Shown here: piece by piece, positions 50,206 through 63,671 of the stretch
Layout: every line of letters starts with the position of its first letter
Position numbering within the stretch: position 1 is the first letter of the stretch
Assembly (NCBI GenBank): GCA_000226015.1
Contig: JH156402.1
Coordinates: forward strand, 116,618-180,617
Direction: 5' to 3'
DNA: 64,000 nt
DNA from: Mnemiopsis leidyi
Taxonomy: Eukaryota > Ctenophora > Tentaculata > Lobata > Bolinopsidae
The notes under the pieces: model-generated
The model's database searches: none
What the model was told of the DNA's origin: nothing
What the model saw: only the letters and a program-made list of their open reading frames with translations
Translations under genes and position numbers: made by a program

Positions 50206-50252
50206 TTCTGACTATTCCTTCTCCTTATACAGACTATTCCTTCTCCTTATAC
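50206..50252. repeat. 22-bp tandem duplication
   Basis: Two copies of gactattccttctccttata followed by ca. Confidence 0.85.
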
Positions 50253-51842
50253 ACATTGCTCCATAGCAAGCTCCATAGCAAGCGTGCTGCTGGTAGCAAG
50301 CCATGCCCAGAATGATCTGAGATCCGGTGTGCAGCCTGGCAGCCATGTTTCTCGAGCCCTGTTACAGCTTTTAAGACAGACAAGCTGACAAGAAACGGGG
50401 TCTGACCCTGTATTAATATCTGAGCACGTGACCAAGCTTTAGTATGCAGGCGTTGACGTGATCCCGATTCATAGTATGTGGGCTGCTTGCAGCAATATCA
50501 TTCAACCGCATGTGATCCGGGATCTCATCCAGAATTTTACCATATATTTGGATGCGAATGTTAGATATATAAGGTGGTTAAGCCATATCGGGATGTGGGT
50601 TTTTTCGGTGACCTGAGTTTTATTGATATAATTTAAGTTGGCCACCCACTCTTACCTGTGTAAACAGTAATTTCAAGCTCCACCCTGCTCTTTCTTACAC
50701 GGTCCCTTTCTTACGCGCTGTCAGTTCACATACCCAAGCATGCTCTCTCATCCTGCTTAACCGCGTAGGTTTTTACCTGCTCAACCTCGACCAACCAAGC
50801 AATGCGTTACTCTAAGTGTGGTACAGATCGTGGAAAATGGACCACCTACTATCATCTTCACTTTCACTCTGTTTGACATAATTATAGGATTAAAAAGGTG
50901 TTCTGCGAGTAACCGTTCAGTACTTGATTTGTATAAAATATCACAAGTAATATTGAAATCTTGTAAATCTTGAGCAGGTTTCTGTCCTAATTCAAGGCAC
51001 AAAATTTGCGAATACGTAATTCGCTAATATATTATATGAATCAAACACGTTTCTGTCTGCTACTGTACCCTATAATCTTTTTTCACCTGATCATAAGAGC
51101 GGTTATGAATCATAAACGTTTCTGTCTGATATTGTAGCCTATTGGTGGGATAACTGTGACTAACCACAACTACGTTGCGAGTTCTACACAGTTTGCTGTG
51201 TCAAAGTTAGTAACAGTAAAAAGTTAACGGACATAAGCGGTGACCGACGTTTAAGAACCTGTCAATCCAGGTTCCCACGGGGACTCAGGGGTCACATTAC
51301 ACGATATAACTAGTGACGTATCATGTGATGTGATCTAAGTTCTGAAAATTTTAAACTTAGGAAACTTAGGAACGAACCCCGGTAGGTGTCACGTGGCAAT
51401 AAAAGTCGAAACAAACGCCCAGTAAGCGATCAGGTCCTGAGAAGTGAACCGAAAGGGACGTGAGCTGAATGCAAAAGGGACATGAGCACTAATCAAAAGG
51501 GGTAGGCTCACAGGGACGTGAGCCGTGCGTGTCGACGGCATGGAGAGGGAGTCATCTGAGAATCGATCAGCTGTTAATGGTCTATATACCAAACTATGGA
51601 AGTGAAATGAATCGTTTTCGATTTGGATTTCTTCTCCAAATTCATCGAGGGACGCAGACGATCTCAACAGCATCTAAACACGGAAAAACCCAAAGATACC
51701 CCACTCTACTCAGCTGACAGACAACACCCTGACCTTTGGTTCTAAACCACACAACCACCCTGCAGACGGGGCGCGGGCGGCACCTAAACAACTCGAAATC
51801 CTATCCAGCCTCAAGAAGTAAGCAGCTGAGCAACCTCTTTCT

Positions 51843-52311
51843 ATGACCACCCAGAATCTACTGGAGTCCTTTGCTCGAGTAGTTCAACGTAGCAGAGCGT
51901 CAGCTTCCGGATCTGCACAGCATTCAGAAGCAAACACCTCCGAGGAGTTTGTTCTACCCGGGACCTGCACCACAACTCGCAAAGACAAACCATTCATCCT
52001 CTACGACAACAAGACAGGTAGGATCGTTCGAGTCCTCGCCTACTCGACCCCCCGGAATCTAGCCACCTTCGCGAATTACAACAACTGGATCGCAGATGGA
52101 ACTTTTTGTCCCAGTTGCCGATGTCGAGGAAGCATTCTTTGAGATAACTTTACCACGTTTAAATCCAGAGTGAATCGTCCAAAACCTACCGTACAGGAGT
52201 ATTTTCGTGCTATCCGTGAGCAGCAGGTCGTCACCGACTACCACATTGATAGACTCGGAGTTGGAAAGACTCCTTCTAAAAAGGGAGACTTCCAATGAAG
52301 TGATCTTCAAT
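51843..52311 (+). mobile_element. MULE-type transposase remnant with internal deletion
   Basis: The open frame from 51843 reads to RIVRVLAYSTPRNLATFANY and NNWIADGTF, the pattern that precedes the catalytic core in MULE transposases. After a frame change, FKSRVNRPKPTVQEYFRAIR and EQQVVTDYHIDRLGVGKTP match the C-terminal helical end of the same family. The catalytic DDE core between them is absent, so this is a deletion derivative. Confidence 0.6.
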
Positions 52312-52374
52312 GTCTGTTCCGGATACGCGGATTACTCTTATTATTCAACTTCAGTTGTATTACTTTGCTAATTT

Positions 52375-52485
52375 TTCAGTAAAATTAATATAGTAATTAC
52401 ACTGTAGTAATACCACTGGAGTGGTATTACTTTAGTAATACCATTATAGTAATTACACTCCAGTGGTATTACTAATTCATATCCC
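52375..52485. repeat. Palindromic ataccactggagtggtat block
   Basis: gtaataccactggagtggtattac is almost a perfect palindrome and recurs in inverted form within 60 bp (gtaattacactccagtggta). It may be a transposon terminus linked to the MULE remnant or to the adjoining gap. Confidence 0.7.
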
Positions 52486-52553
52486 GAAATCGACCTTAAA
52501 GGCGATTCTAACCAATTTTTCTGCTTTGGACAGTTAAGTTAAGTACAGTACGG

Positions 52554-53043
52554 NNNNNNNNNNNNNNNNNNNNNNNNNNNNNNNNNNNNNNNNNNNNNNN
52601 NNNNNNNNNNNNNNNNNNNNNNNNNNNNNNNNNNNNNNNNNNNNNNNNNNNNNNNNNNNNNNNNNNNNNNNNNNNNNNNNNNNNNNNNNNNNNNNNNNNN
52701 NNNNNNNNNNNNNNNNNNNNNNNNNNNNNNNNNNNNNNNNNNNNNNNNNNNNNNNNNNNNNNNNNNNNNNNNNNNNNNNNNNNNNNNNNNNNNNNNNNNN
52801 NNNNNNNNNNNNNNNNNNNNNNNNNNNNNNNNNNNNNNNNNNNNNNNNNNNNNNNNNNNNNNNNNNNNNNNNNNNNNNNNNNNNNNNNNNNNNNNNNNNN
52901 NNNNNNNNNNNNNNNNNNNNNNNNNNNNNNNNNNNNNNNNNNNNNNNNNNNNNNNNNNNNNNNNNNNNNNNNNNNNNNNNNNNNNNNNNNNNNNNNNNNN
53001 NNNNNNNNNNNNNNNNNNNNNNNNNNNNNNNNNNNNNNNNNNN
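52554..53043. other. Assembly gap of 490 N
   Basis: Run of N between the palindromic block and a LINE 3' fragment, in keeping with a collapsed repeat. Confidence 0.95.
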
Positions 53044-53139
53044 AGTTATGAATTAGAGGTTGCATATGTATAAAAAGATTAGCCACACAATTCAAGTGCA
53101 TAAGGACCTACAATGATTTTTCCTTCTTCAAGTGCCATC

Positions 53140-53292
53140 TGTTACTAACTACCAACGAACAGAGTGTTAAACTTACAGCCGACCAGAGTTATGGATTATG
53201 GAACCAGCTACCTTATATGAACTTCGGACTCTCACAAACATCACTGCATTCAAAAAAGGACTGAAACTCATCACTAAATTATTTAGCCATGT
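53140..53292 (+). mobile_element. LINE ORF2 3' end (CR1/L2-like)
   Basis: YGLWNQLP in one frame and ELRTLTNITAFKKGLKLITK then LFSHV and a stop in the next match the usual end of CR1/L2-type LINE ORF2 proteins. It is frameshifted and 5'-truncated into the gap. Confidence 0.6.
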
Positions 53293-54010
53293 TTGAATTT
53301 GTCCCTTATCTTTGTAAAATCTTTCAGTTCCTTTATTACACAGATGACCTTCCTTAGTATCTATTCCTTTATTTTGTTTTTAAATCGTGAGTTTGGCTAA
53401 CCAATCTTAAATCTATTTTAGGTTTACTCATGATGTAAAGATTCGACTTCTATTTGTACACTACTAGTTTCGTCTGATTGATCTCTTGGAATCCAATTAT
53501 TTTGAAAAAAATGAACTAGTGTTCCTATGATCTTACAAGATTCTTTTAGATCAGCTAAAAGAAAAGCGTAAATCGGAGCCCAATAGAACTCATTACATAA
53601 GAAATAATAGAATTGTGAGCTCTGATATGAACAGTTCTCTATCTGGATAAAACTTAGAATTAAAATTATTTCTATTTGATTTTACGTTTAATATTAAACT
53701 GTGACAGATTTGAATTTTTAACTTAATTCATGAGTAAAGCAGTAGATTTTTGGAGTGTAAATATGAAAAACCGATGATACATTATTTTCCTTAAGTTTTT
53801 ACACTCATTTAGAAGCTCCATTTTGCACTTTGGGGTCTGAAGTAATAGCCTTGACAGTTTGCTGTTTAATATATAGGTGTTTCAGATACCCCAGATTGTT
53901 AACATAGGTCACAAGTCCAGGAATTTCAGTTTCACTTGGTCTGATATTATTTATTTGAATATACTGTAATACTGATGATGATAACAATTAAAAGTTTCAA
54001 ATCAAATCAA

Positions 54011-55605
54011 TTAGGTCGAGCATGTTAATGAGTTCAAGGTTCTACTGACAGGATCTTGACAGGTTTTTAAATGTCCGTCAGCCGACATAAGATATGCAGA
54101 TCTGATGCAAAAATCAAGCAAATGAACTAAGATTAAAGGGACGCATACATATTGCAGGTATACAATTTAACAGCAGTTTGATGGTGATTACATGAGGGAA
54201 AATTCGATAAGTTAGAATAATTTAAAGGCAAAGAGTCTAGTAACAAGCTATGAGAAGGGTCAGAAAGGGGTCATCAGTTGAGTAGACAAGATTCTGTGAT
54301 ATCTTAAGAAATAATACTTGCGAATTTTCGCCTATAACACTTTTTCACCTGATCATGACACTCCCGTCTCCACGCTCTACCTTCTTTCTTGCTTGACCGG
54401 TCAACCGGTCAGAGGTCTAAATCCGGTCCGGTCTAGTTGCGAAAATCCCGATCCAGCCGGCTCCTACAATAAACGGTAGTTGAACATAATTATGATCAGC
54501 TTAGTTTCTTGATCAAATTCAATATTTAGTCAGATTAAGAAACCGGCTCTACAAAAATTGCAGAAAATTTGTAATAGATTAGAAAACCTTGGCCGAAGTT
54601 TGTTAAGCCCTTCTGTCCTAGTAAGTTGGTATAGCCCAGTTGTTTAAAATGCGAAAAACGTTTGTTCTGCGTACGATTGTCCGCTGGGTAAAATCCCATG
54701 TTTTAAACTGCTATCCTGAAGATATTCAGTCTTGTGCGTAACAAAAAAAGCTCTCTCAAACAAACACTTTTTATATCATGGAACAACTGCAAACTTCAAC
54801 TAGAATGCATATTCACACAACTTTGCACAATTATGTTACACACTGTACTGCAGATTTGTCCATCTTACATATAACCTCTCTTGTCAGGTTCCTTTAATTC
54901 TTTTTCCTTAAGTCCAACAGTAGCTGCTTCTGGGCGACAAGCTCTTCAACTTTTTGGTCAGGTGTAAGACACTAAGACATACCTGTTTGTAATACTTTGG
55001 CAGCCGCTGATTGCGAGCCTCCCTCATTATCTGCCTGATGTATGTCGAGCTGGATAGCGATACTGTAACTGGCATTAGCATCCCTGATCCAGATGATTTT
55101 CCGATTTATGATTTCCCGAGTCACTTATCTTCTCTTTCAACTCTTCATTAGCAGCCTCAGGTAGCCCAAATATCATTATATTATAGCTTCGGTGTTCCTT
55201 TTCAATCACATCCTTAACAATACTCTCATTATTTATGTTATTTTGCGTTTTACAGCTCAACAGCTATTTAAAATTAACATTATTTTCATCATGATCATTT
55301 TATTCACTATCATTTTCAAATTTACCGGAATATTTAGTCTTTTTTAAATAAATATAATATATTTTCCAACACTTCTTCAGTATTACAGTTGTAATGATCG
55401 TTAATAAGTCTCTGATTTACTCACTATAAGAGTATAAGATATCTTGTCAGCTCAGCTACCATAACAACGATATCTAGTCCAACACGGGTTGCCGAGCTAG
55501 ATAAGGAATGTCCTTGTTGTGCGATACATACATGTATCGTGCGGGCTGACGGACATTTAAGAACCTGTCAAGAGAACCTTGAACGTATTAACATGCTCGA
55601 CCTAA
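54011..55605. mobile_element. Element with about 75-bp terminal inverted repeats
   Basis: Left arm 54011-54086 (ttaggtcgagcatgttaat ... aaatgtccgtcagcc) is matched by the reverse complement of 55541-55605, with one 10-nt indel. The interior is about 1.45 kb and contains a LINE ORF1 fragment. A third, partial copy of the arm is at 51233-51275. It is likely a non-autonomous DNA transposon. Confidence 0.65.
54905..55260 (-). mobile_element. LINE ORF1 C-terminal fragment
   Basis: Minus strand: EKEHRSYNIMIFGLPEAANE at the start of the RNA-binding domain, then YIRQIMREARNQRLPKYYKQ, and LTPDQKVEELVAQKQLLLDL then RKKN and a stop. These are in different frames, so the copy is broken. The pattern is that of CR1/L2-type ORF1 proteins, as at 18300-18929. 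Confidence 0.65.
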
Positions 55606-58600
55606 TTAAGCCAGCAACTAGAACCAATTAGTGACGTAGTAGATACCTCAGAATTGAACGACATATAACATAACGAACGACATATAACATATAACATATA
55701 AGAACCAAGATATAATCTGAGAACTTCTGGCAACCTGTATCAATATTGCAATAGTGTCTTCGTTCAAATCAGATTTTAGGTTCGAAATTTCTCGATTATA
55801 TTGGAGAATGACATATTTCATTTAGACATATTATTCAGAATGTTTTTTATAATGGGGTTGAACACCGTACCAGCGTCAGCATGTGAATATTTCTATAAAC
55901 TTTTGAATCAAGATGAAGCCTCTTGATTTATTTGGTATAAGTTTGCACGAATTATTTGTCATGAAATGGAATGGCTGCTTTGCTGGTCTCGTACTGACAT
56001 AAGGGCGCAGTAGATTTATATACCTTAGAAGATTCTACTATTTTATCCCTATATCAGAAGAATCTCTACCCCGGGTGCGAAGCCTCCAGATGACTTTTTT
56101 TATGTCTATTGAAAAAAGACTGCGACGGAATTACACTAAGTTGTCTTGCTAGAGCAGGAGATTGATTTTTTTTCTGATGAAATCAGTAAAATAAAAAATT
56201 TGATCGTAAAAGTGGCCAGATGTCGTGTTTCCTGCTGTTCTTCTACATTGCTCTGACCACAATGTTCTGACCACATTGCTCAATTCTGCAAAACTTTTTT
56301 GTGAAGTTCATATTGTTCAATCCAATGCTATCCTATATGTCAGCATATGTGGAACGTCAGCCAGACATCTAAAAAACAGACACATCTCATTCCTGTAAAG
56401 AAAACTGCAGATGCAATGGATCTTACTATCTTGAGTGAATCGACGTCGACCTGCGAAATTGACGGGTGGCATGGTTTTATTGTTATTTGGTATCATAACT
56501 TAGTAGTAGTGGTAGTATGCCACTGTGATAACTTGTCACTACTGAAACACAAGGATATATCTTGTGGATGAGACTAGTATATATTCAACATTTGACAATG
56601 AGTTACGGAAGCGAGTTATGTGCCCCGCCTCGGCAAAAGGCTGTGAATGTCCTTGCTGTATGGCATGTTAAACAGGAACTGAAGCAGCTGGTCCGTCCAG
56701 GCTCAATCTTTACACTCAAGTCAATATGTCGTTTAATACGTCCTCTTGATCCAATACAGTATTAACGCCCTACATAATGAAGGCAATGTATGATTGACAG
56801 AAATTCTTATTTCTCCGATTAATGTTGTCCATTAGAACCTCTAGACCTTTTTCTTCTTTTGTTCAATGTAGTGCAACCAAATTGCAGCTCAGTGGCTTAT
56901 TGTATGGGCGGAGGCGAGCAGTTTATAAACGTTAAGTGCCGAGTGATCAAATTGAATAAATTATATCAAGCCAGCAGATGTTGGAATATTCTTTCAAAGC
57001 AAAGGTCGGATGCTGATCAAAATCGTATTAGCCTCGAGTTTTTCGTTAAATCTTTCCTCTTATCACCAAATCGTACATTCACAATCATATATTAAGACAC
57101 AACCAGTATAATGATAACCAGTGATATTTATTAAAAACATGTCTAATACAATTCTCCGTGAGAAAATATCGTTATAACATTCATGGGTCACGGGTAAGAC
57201 TTTAACAAGCACGTTTAGGCAACTACATGACTGACCGTTTGGTTCTTGAGAATTGAGGAAGCAGGTTATTGAGAAAGCATGAGGAATAACTTCTAGTGGT
57301 TTTATAAGCAACTAATTTTACCTAATCGGTCAAAGCGCAATGCGGATTTTAGCCGTAAATATATTCAGTGTGGCAACTTTAAGCTCTGAAATATGTTCCC
57401 TGTCAATTGAACTTGGACTGTTGAATATCGCAGTAATATTATTTCAAAATTTGTCTCATGGCTGAAGAAGCTATCTCTATTCGCGCTTTCATATAGTATA
57501 TATCCTTTCTAATCGCACAGTCAAATGTGCGGCGCACATTCTTGGTGCACTTAATGATTAATGCTCAAATTTCTTGTTAGAAGTAATCGGTCTCGATCGA
57601 TTCCCTTCATTATTATCTTTCAACAGCACCGTTATGGATGCTGCAGACATATTTCATGATGCTTGCATTAAAGTACTTACTAACATGAGCGGGCATTGCA
57701 TGAATTGTTTTGGTCTATTCTCAGTCAGAGCACTATTCCCAAACCACTGTTCAACATATAACTACAACTTACAACTGTTAAACCACTACTTTTAACCTAA
57801 AGTATCTGATGAGTGATGACATCTGCATTACAGGCTATCCTATATTTTGCTAGATTAGTGGCTTCGTGACAACTTCCACATATCTATCATTTTAGCATAA
57901 ATTCTATTATCTTCAACTTCGCAGCTAACCTCAATATTTGATTTCGTTAATGTTTTGTTGTTATTTGAAAATTGTATTTATTTACGATAATTGGTACTAA
58001 ACTTAAACTTAAAGACTTCTTGCTACATATTATTGTAATCGGCCGATGGCATGGGCATGTAAACGACTTATATCTTGATATCATTGAGCACAGAAGGTTC
58101 ACTCACTGTCTAAGTATAAGGATTGAATAAACTCGAGTTTTCATACTTTTAAGCTGCATAATTTACATTTCCATGGAATCCATAAGAGATATCTCTGTTT
58201 TTGGTTCAAGCGAGCGAGAGGGGTTTACGAACCTTTTTGATATAACAAAAGTCCTAAAATATGTAGGTATTCACTATTCGTTCGTATTTTATGTTTCCCA
58301 TACTAAAAATTTGCCTATTTGGCTTTAAATTTTCCGGGGCGCCGCCCCTGCGACCCAATGAGGACTCATAGGTGTAATGGAAATTTTGAAAAGAATGCCA
58401 AATAGATTTAGCCAGTCTCTGGAGAAGCAGGTGTAAATTATTAAATCTTAGGAAAATTTTACTAAAAGTTTATCAAATAATGCATTTTAAGTCTTACTCC
58501 TACAAGTTAACAAAATCAAAATCACCATTATACCAGATACCTACTATATTATTAGTGTTAATCCTTAGTTTCTACCTTGTCTTTATACTTTACTACCTTA

Positions 58601-59100
58601 TCTTATACTTTACCTTTAAACGCTGACAAGATAAAGAGTGTTCAGATCAAATAGTAAATACAAAATAGCTTAACACAAAATTTTGTCGCAGCTAAATCTT
58701 ACTCTTTAACTGCTGCTACTTCTTCCAAAGTTCAATTATCAGCTTTTATGTATTTTTTCTGAAAACATTACATAATCTTTCTATAAATCATTTATTCCTT
58801 TCCCTCTCTAAGCAACTTAACGCCTGAGGATATAACAGCTGTATAAGCTGATCCTAACATGATATTTGCTTCGTCTTAATTTCGCATTTGTCAGAGAAAT
58901 TATTGTTGAGAACAAGAATTCAGTTCAACTCGGCAAGAGCCAAATTTATGAGGGTTCGATCTCGACAAATTATGATTCGAACAGATAAGATCTTGGCAGA
59001 CCTAATCTGTTTGAGTTTCTACCTCGCGTTTATTGCGAGGCTCCTGATCGCAAGCGGGGATAACATGTCGTGTCTTAACTGTCATCTGTCCCTGTCCAGG
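55606..59100. other. Intergenic, no gene recognised
   Basis: Several open frames of 60-75 codons occur (for example 56347-56571 and 57574-57795), but none has family similarity, a splice partner or a coherent composition. Confidence 0.4.
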
Positions 59101-59107
59101 GTAATCA

Positions 59108-59110
59108 TAG

Positions 59111-59140
<30 letters not shown>
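59108..59140. repeat. (AT)n microsatellite
   Basis: About sixteen AT dinucleotides in a row. Confidence 0.95.
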
Positions 59141-59143
<3 letters not shown>

Positions 59144-61950
59144 ATTTATTTCTATACGCTGTATGGCCATATATTTTATTCTAATTGTGGTGTATAATTT
59201 AACAGATTTGACGTATTGATGGCACAGGTATAGATGCCAGAGAGAGCGAGTATTACGGCAGCGGGAGAGCGGAGTGATCTGGCTCAGGAGTCTGTTAAGG
59301 GTATTGTAGGAATTGGTCACGTTATCATCTAGCATGTTAATGGAAGATTTGTGGCTTTGTCCGGTTCTCGAGAAACTTATTTTTCTCAAGTGTTACCGAG
59401 ATAAAGGGTCAGACCTGCTATTTATCGGTTAACGAGTTTGTTCAAATAAGTAAACGTATAGACTGCAGTATCTTTAAGTTTTAACAAATTCGTAGCACGT
59501 GAGTTAAATGGCCGTTCAATATGGTTCCGAGGATATGTAAAGGTAGTGCAAGATCGGAGTACAAGTGCTGAATTTAATGGAGTAAAATATTGGAAATATC
59601 ATGGTGGTATCCACTATCCTAATCCATAGTATAGCATTGTTGAGAGCCATTTAGGGTGCAAAATGCTTTTTTGGGGTGCGAAAACCGTCACGAGATATAG
59701 TTATACCGTCTGACAAATTGGAAATAGAGTTAAATGCGTCACTCTGATTGATTCCACCCATATTTATAAGCAGGTGCGTCCTATTTACTGCTATTATGTT
59801 TCGGTAACAACGTTTATATACTGCCTATGATACTTGAATTAGATCGTTCGCGCTGGCAGATATTGCTTTGCGTTCACAATCAGAGATAAGACCCCAGCCG
59901 AAGTTATTACTACCTCAAAATCATTTCCAATCGATTCATCGTCAAAATTTAAACGGGTTAGGAGAAAATTAGGGGGGAAATGTGCCACTCCTTGAGGTTT
60001 AAGTGCGACAAACGACCAGACGTCCAGACCCCAATATTTTTTCCATCTCTCATGTTTTTTGCCGAAGGCAAAAAGCAAAAGAAATTGTTTTAAGTGGTCA
60101 GATTTAGGTGGTGGTAGGTGGGTAGGTAGGAAGATGGTGGTGTCCGGTGTCCGGTGTCCGGTGTCCCACCGCAATTTAACAGATAGTGCAGTGCGCGCCA
60201 CCGTTACCATGTCGACGTCCCAAATTGCCTCCGCAAAGTCATTCTACGCTGAATATATATTTGTGTGTTTATCACCTCTGCGAGGCGTAGGTATCACTAT
60301 CAGAGTATTACTCCGAAGTATGACTGCACCGTCATAATTTTAACTATCCACATGCGTTGTTTTTATTAGCTATTAAAATTTCACGGCCGGTTTTAAGTTT
60401 TTGAAACCGAAAACTAGTATAAATCAACAGCAGCCAGTATCAATATTATCAGGCCAAATCGAAAAAGCTTCTTTAGAATTTGAGAGATGGTAATCTAGCG
60501 TCCGCCTGAGACCTAACTAAGCGGGCGCAATTCTTTTTTGAGATCGAGTTGGGGCAGAAAAGATAAAGATAATTCTTCTGATGACGTTATGTAACTTTTT
60601 GACGCCATCAAGATGTTAGCCCAAAAATTGGTGATAGTCCAGCCCCAAAGTTTTTATTTTGACCCCTTTTAAGCCTACATGATGAATAAGTTCAACTTCA
60701 GATGTAAAATTTGATGGTGATAGTATCAAAGCCCTAAAACTATATCAAACCCTTAACACCCGAAAATGAGACTATTCAACTAGAGACAATTTAGCTAGAA
60801 TTGTAGACCGTTAATTGTAGACCGTTAATTCAGTGCAAAATTTCATGGCGAACCCAAAAAGTTATATTTGGCCTCTAAATGACCCCTTAATGGCCCCGAA
60901 AGGAAAATCTTCATGTTCAACTTAGAAGTTATAATAAAAAAGTTTGACCGGCAATTCTAAGAATACTTTTACGGTTGATCTTTAGAGCAATAAATTTAAT
61001 GATTGGTTGTTTGTTCATTACTTTACTAGCCGCATGATGGATTGGTTAATAGGTGACAAATTCCAATTTTTACCTTTAAATCCGAAAAGAACTATATAAT
61101 AGTATAAACGTCGACCAATTTGACGGTTGATACGATGGTAATTACCTTGTAGCCCCAACACTTATTATAAATGATCACGTTGTATACTACTCACATTACG
61201 CTTGTCCAAAAGCAGATATCTTTTTCTCACGTTCGCTGTTGAGTTCTAGATGTGTTCAGAAGATGTTATCACTCTCCGTAGCACCACTTAAAAGGTGTAC
61301 CTTATAGCATACCTTGGTTGGGATCATTTTGACCGGGATAAAGTGGTTTAGAGCAAATTTCGCCATTTTTCCCCGAACCATATTTTTCCCGATCGTTGAC
61401 AAACAGCGCCAAATGTTAGTTTTCTTTGTATCATTTAAACGATCATAGGTCTCATTAAAAGCCGACCTGCCGATATTTAGGGAGGGGCTGCTGTTTCGTG
61501 TCAGAGCGATGTAAAACTTCACGTCCAGTAAGGGGTTTGCGACATTTCTGCAGATTTGTAAGTTACAATCTACTTAGCTAAGGTGTGATCGAAGTCTTGA
61601 ATACTTCTCGGACGAGTAAATATGCTCCATGTATACATATGTATTGACTCTAGGTGCGATCTGCACATACCATCCAAATGACTGCAAACTTTAATCCATT
61701 CAAGTATCACTAAAAACTACTTCTTTACGAAATTAAATTATACAAAGCAAATTATCCTAGTATTTTCTTGCGTGCTCGTGACTTCCTGTTTTTTATTTTA
61801 AATACCGTCGTTCTGAGAAAAAATACGTAAGTGAAGTAAATTCGTTTAATACGTTTGATAGCCGTAGTTTCGTAGATAGCCGAGCTTCGACTTTTACGCA
61901 ATCGTTTATAATTTGGCGCTGATATTCTGATAAGTCGGTAAGAGTTTTTA
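59141..61950. other. Repeat-derived intergenic DNA
   Basis: 60140-60165 has three to four units of ggtgtcc. The region 60600-60960 (tttgatggtgatagtatcaa, ggcctctaaatgacccctta) resembles, in inverted orientation, the dispersed family at 32150-32470 and 49290-49520. A 17-bp attgtagaccgttaatt is directly repeated at 60800-60830. No gene seen. Confidence 0.45.
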
Positions 61951-61954
61951 TGTA

Positions 61955-62093
61955 ATCTGAACATATGATCGATCATATGAATATGATAATATTATGTTTT
62001 AAATAGTTATGATGGCAATGCAAATCTGAACATATGATCGATCATATGATTATGATAATATCATGTTTTAACTAGATATGATGGCAATGCAAG
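61955..62093. repeat. 69-bp tandem duplication with 18-bp palindromes
   Basis: Two units, each holding the perfect palindrome catatgatcgatcatatg (61962-61979 and 62031-62048) and ending gatggcaatgcaa. Confidence 0.9.
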
Positions 62094-62329
62094 TGGATAG
62101 GTTTTTTATCCTAGTTGTGCAATTTGATGCGTGACTTCAGGAATTAATTTTTTTACTTTTACGAATTGCTATTTTGAATATCTTAAATCTTATTATAGAT
62201 CTTAAACCTTATTAAGCCAGTTTGTTTCAAATATCAATAAATTTAACACTCTCTGAATTGCATTTTAAACTAGCTGAAACATTTTAATTCATCACCGACC
62301 ACCATGTTAGTTAAAAGTCTGGGTCTTGG

Positions 62330-62475
62330 TGTTAGATTTGATAAAGATTCTGGGTGTTAGATTTGATAAAGAGTCTGGGTGTTAGATTTGATAAAGAGTC
62401 TGGGTGTTAGATTTAATAAAGTCTGACTCTGGGTGTTAGATTTGATAAAGAGTCTGGGTGTTAGATTTGATAAAA
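62330..62475. repeat. 25-bp tandem repeat
   Basis: About six units of gggtgttagatttgataaag plus agtct, with one longer unit. Confidence 0.9.
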
Positions 62476-62764
62476 AATCATCCATTTTGATGTTTAAGTT
62501 TCGATTCCTGCCACACATTATAATGTTTTGGACCTAACATTTCAATAACTTATGCACACGATGATTCTGGTCTCAATGTTTGGTTTTACTTACACACGTC
62601 TACCGTACGTCGTTACGCTGTTAAGATTAGCATATCATCTATAATCAAAAAGATAAAGAGTGATTTTCATTATTTATGGACCACAATAAGACATTCAATA
62701 GGAACCGCAAAAGTTTTTTCTTTTTCCTTTTTTCTGTGCAATCGAAAATATTGTTCTGAAACTG

Positions 62765-63535
62765 ATTTCCATCAATATGTCATTGACCATGTTCACTCAA
62801 ATTATTTGTATATAAGTAGTGTTGAAAGTATTAAAATTTTATTTAATACTTTAATTTATTTTAATACTTTCAACACTACTTATAAATAAAATAAAATAAA
62901 TTCTAGCTTTTATAACACGCTTCAACTGTTAAAAATATCAAATATCGAAAGTATTCGATATTAAGTTATTTAAGCGTGGCCTACAAAAAACTCAAAAATC
63001 AAGGGACCTATTTATCATTGCTAAAAGCCAAATTAAAGAAATATGTTTTGAGGGCGGTTTTAAAACTTTCAAGTTCACCAATGGATCTTATTGAAAAGGG
63101 GAGTCTATTCCATATCTGAGGCCCTGAGTGGCTAAATGCTGCTTCAGTCCTTGAAAAGTTGCTTCTAGGTTGTAACTTTTAACAAGAAAAAAATACATTA
63201 TCAAGTCGAGAATATCTCCTTTTAATCTCTCTGAGTTTTATAAGACACTTTAAATAGTCGGTAGCTAAATTATTAATGCACTTGTAAACTAATAAGGCTA
63301 TTTTAAACTGAATTCTAAATCGAACTGGTAAAAAGTGTAACTGCTTCAAATATGGTGTAATACTTTCTTTCCTCTTCTTCCCATATAGACCAAAATAAAC
63401 CTCACAGCATTGTTCTCAATGTTTTGGAGTTTCTGTAAGTTTTTCTCAGTTAAACCTTGATAGACGGCATTGCAATAGTCAATAATTATATACAAATAAT
63501 TTGAGTGAACATGGTCAATGACATATTGATTGAAA
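62765..63535 (-). mobile_element. LINE ORF2 3' part with inverted 5' copy and hairpin
   Basis: Minus strand from about 63535 to 63000: HSNYLYIIIDYCNAVYQGL, TEKNLQKLQNIENNAVRFIL, SITPYLKQLHFLPVRFRIQF, KIALLVYKCINNLATDYLK, the C-terminal region of CR1/L2-like RT proteins; frames change, so it is decayed. A 46-bp piece of its upstream coding sequence recurs in opposite orientation at 62767-62813, next to a hairpin (agtagtgttgaaagtatta and its complement, 62817-62882). Confidence 0.7.
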
Positions 63536-63671
63536 TATTTTGAGAACCATTGCGTATTCCTTGTTGTAAGATGTTATACGCAACCACATTAGCAGTCCTT
63601 CTTCTTATCAAAATTACGAAGAAAACCCTAAACTGATTTCCCTTTCACTTGAATTTTTCCCCTTCTTACAG

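Noticed and set aside
52508-53101. Open frame across the second N gap
   Set aside because: Same artefact of unread bases.
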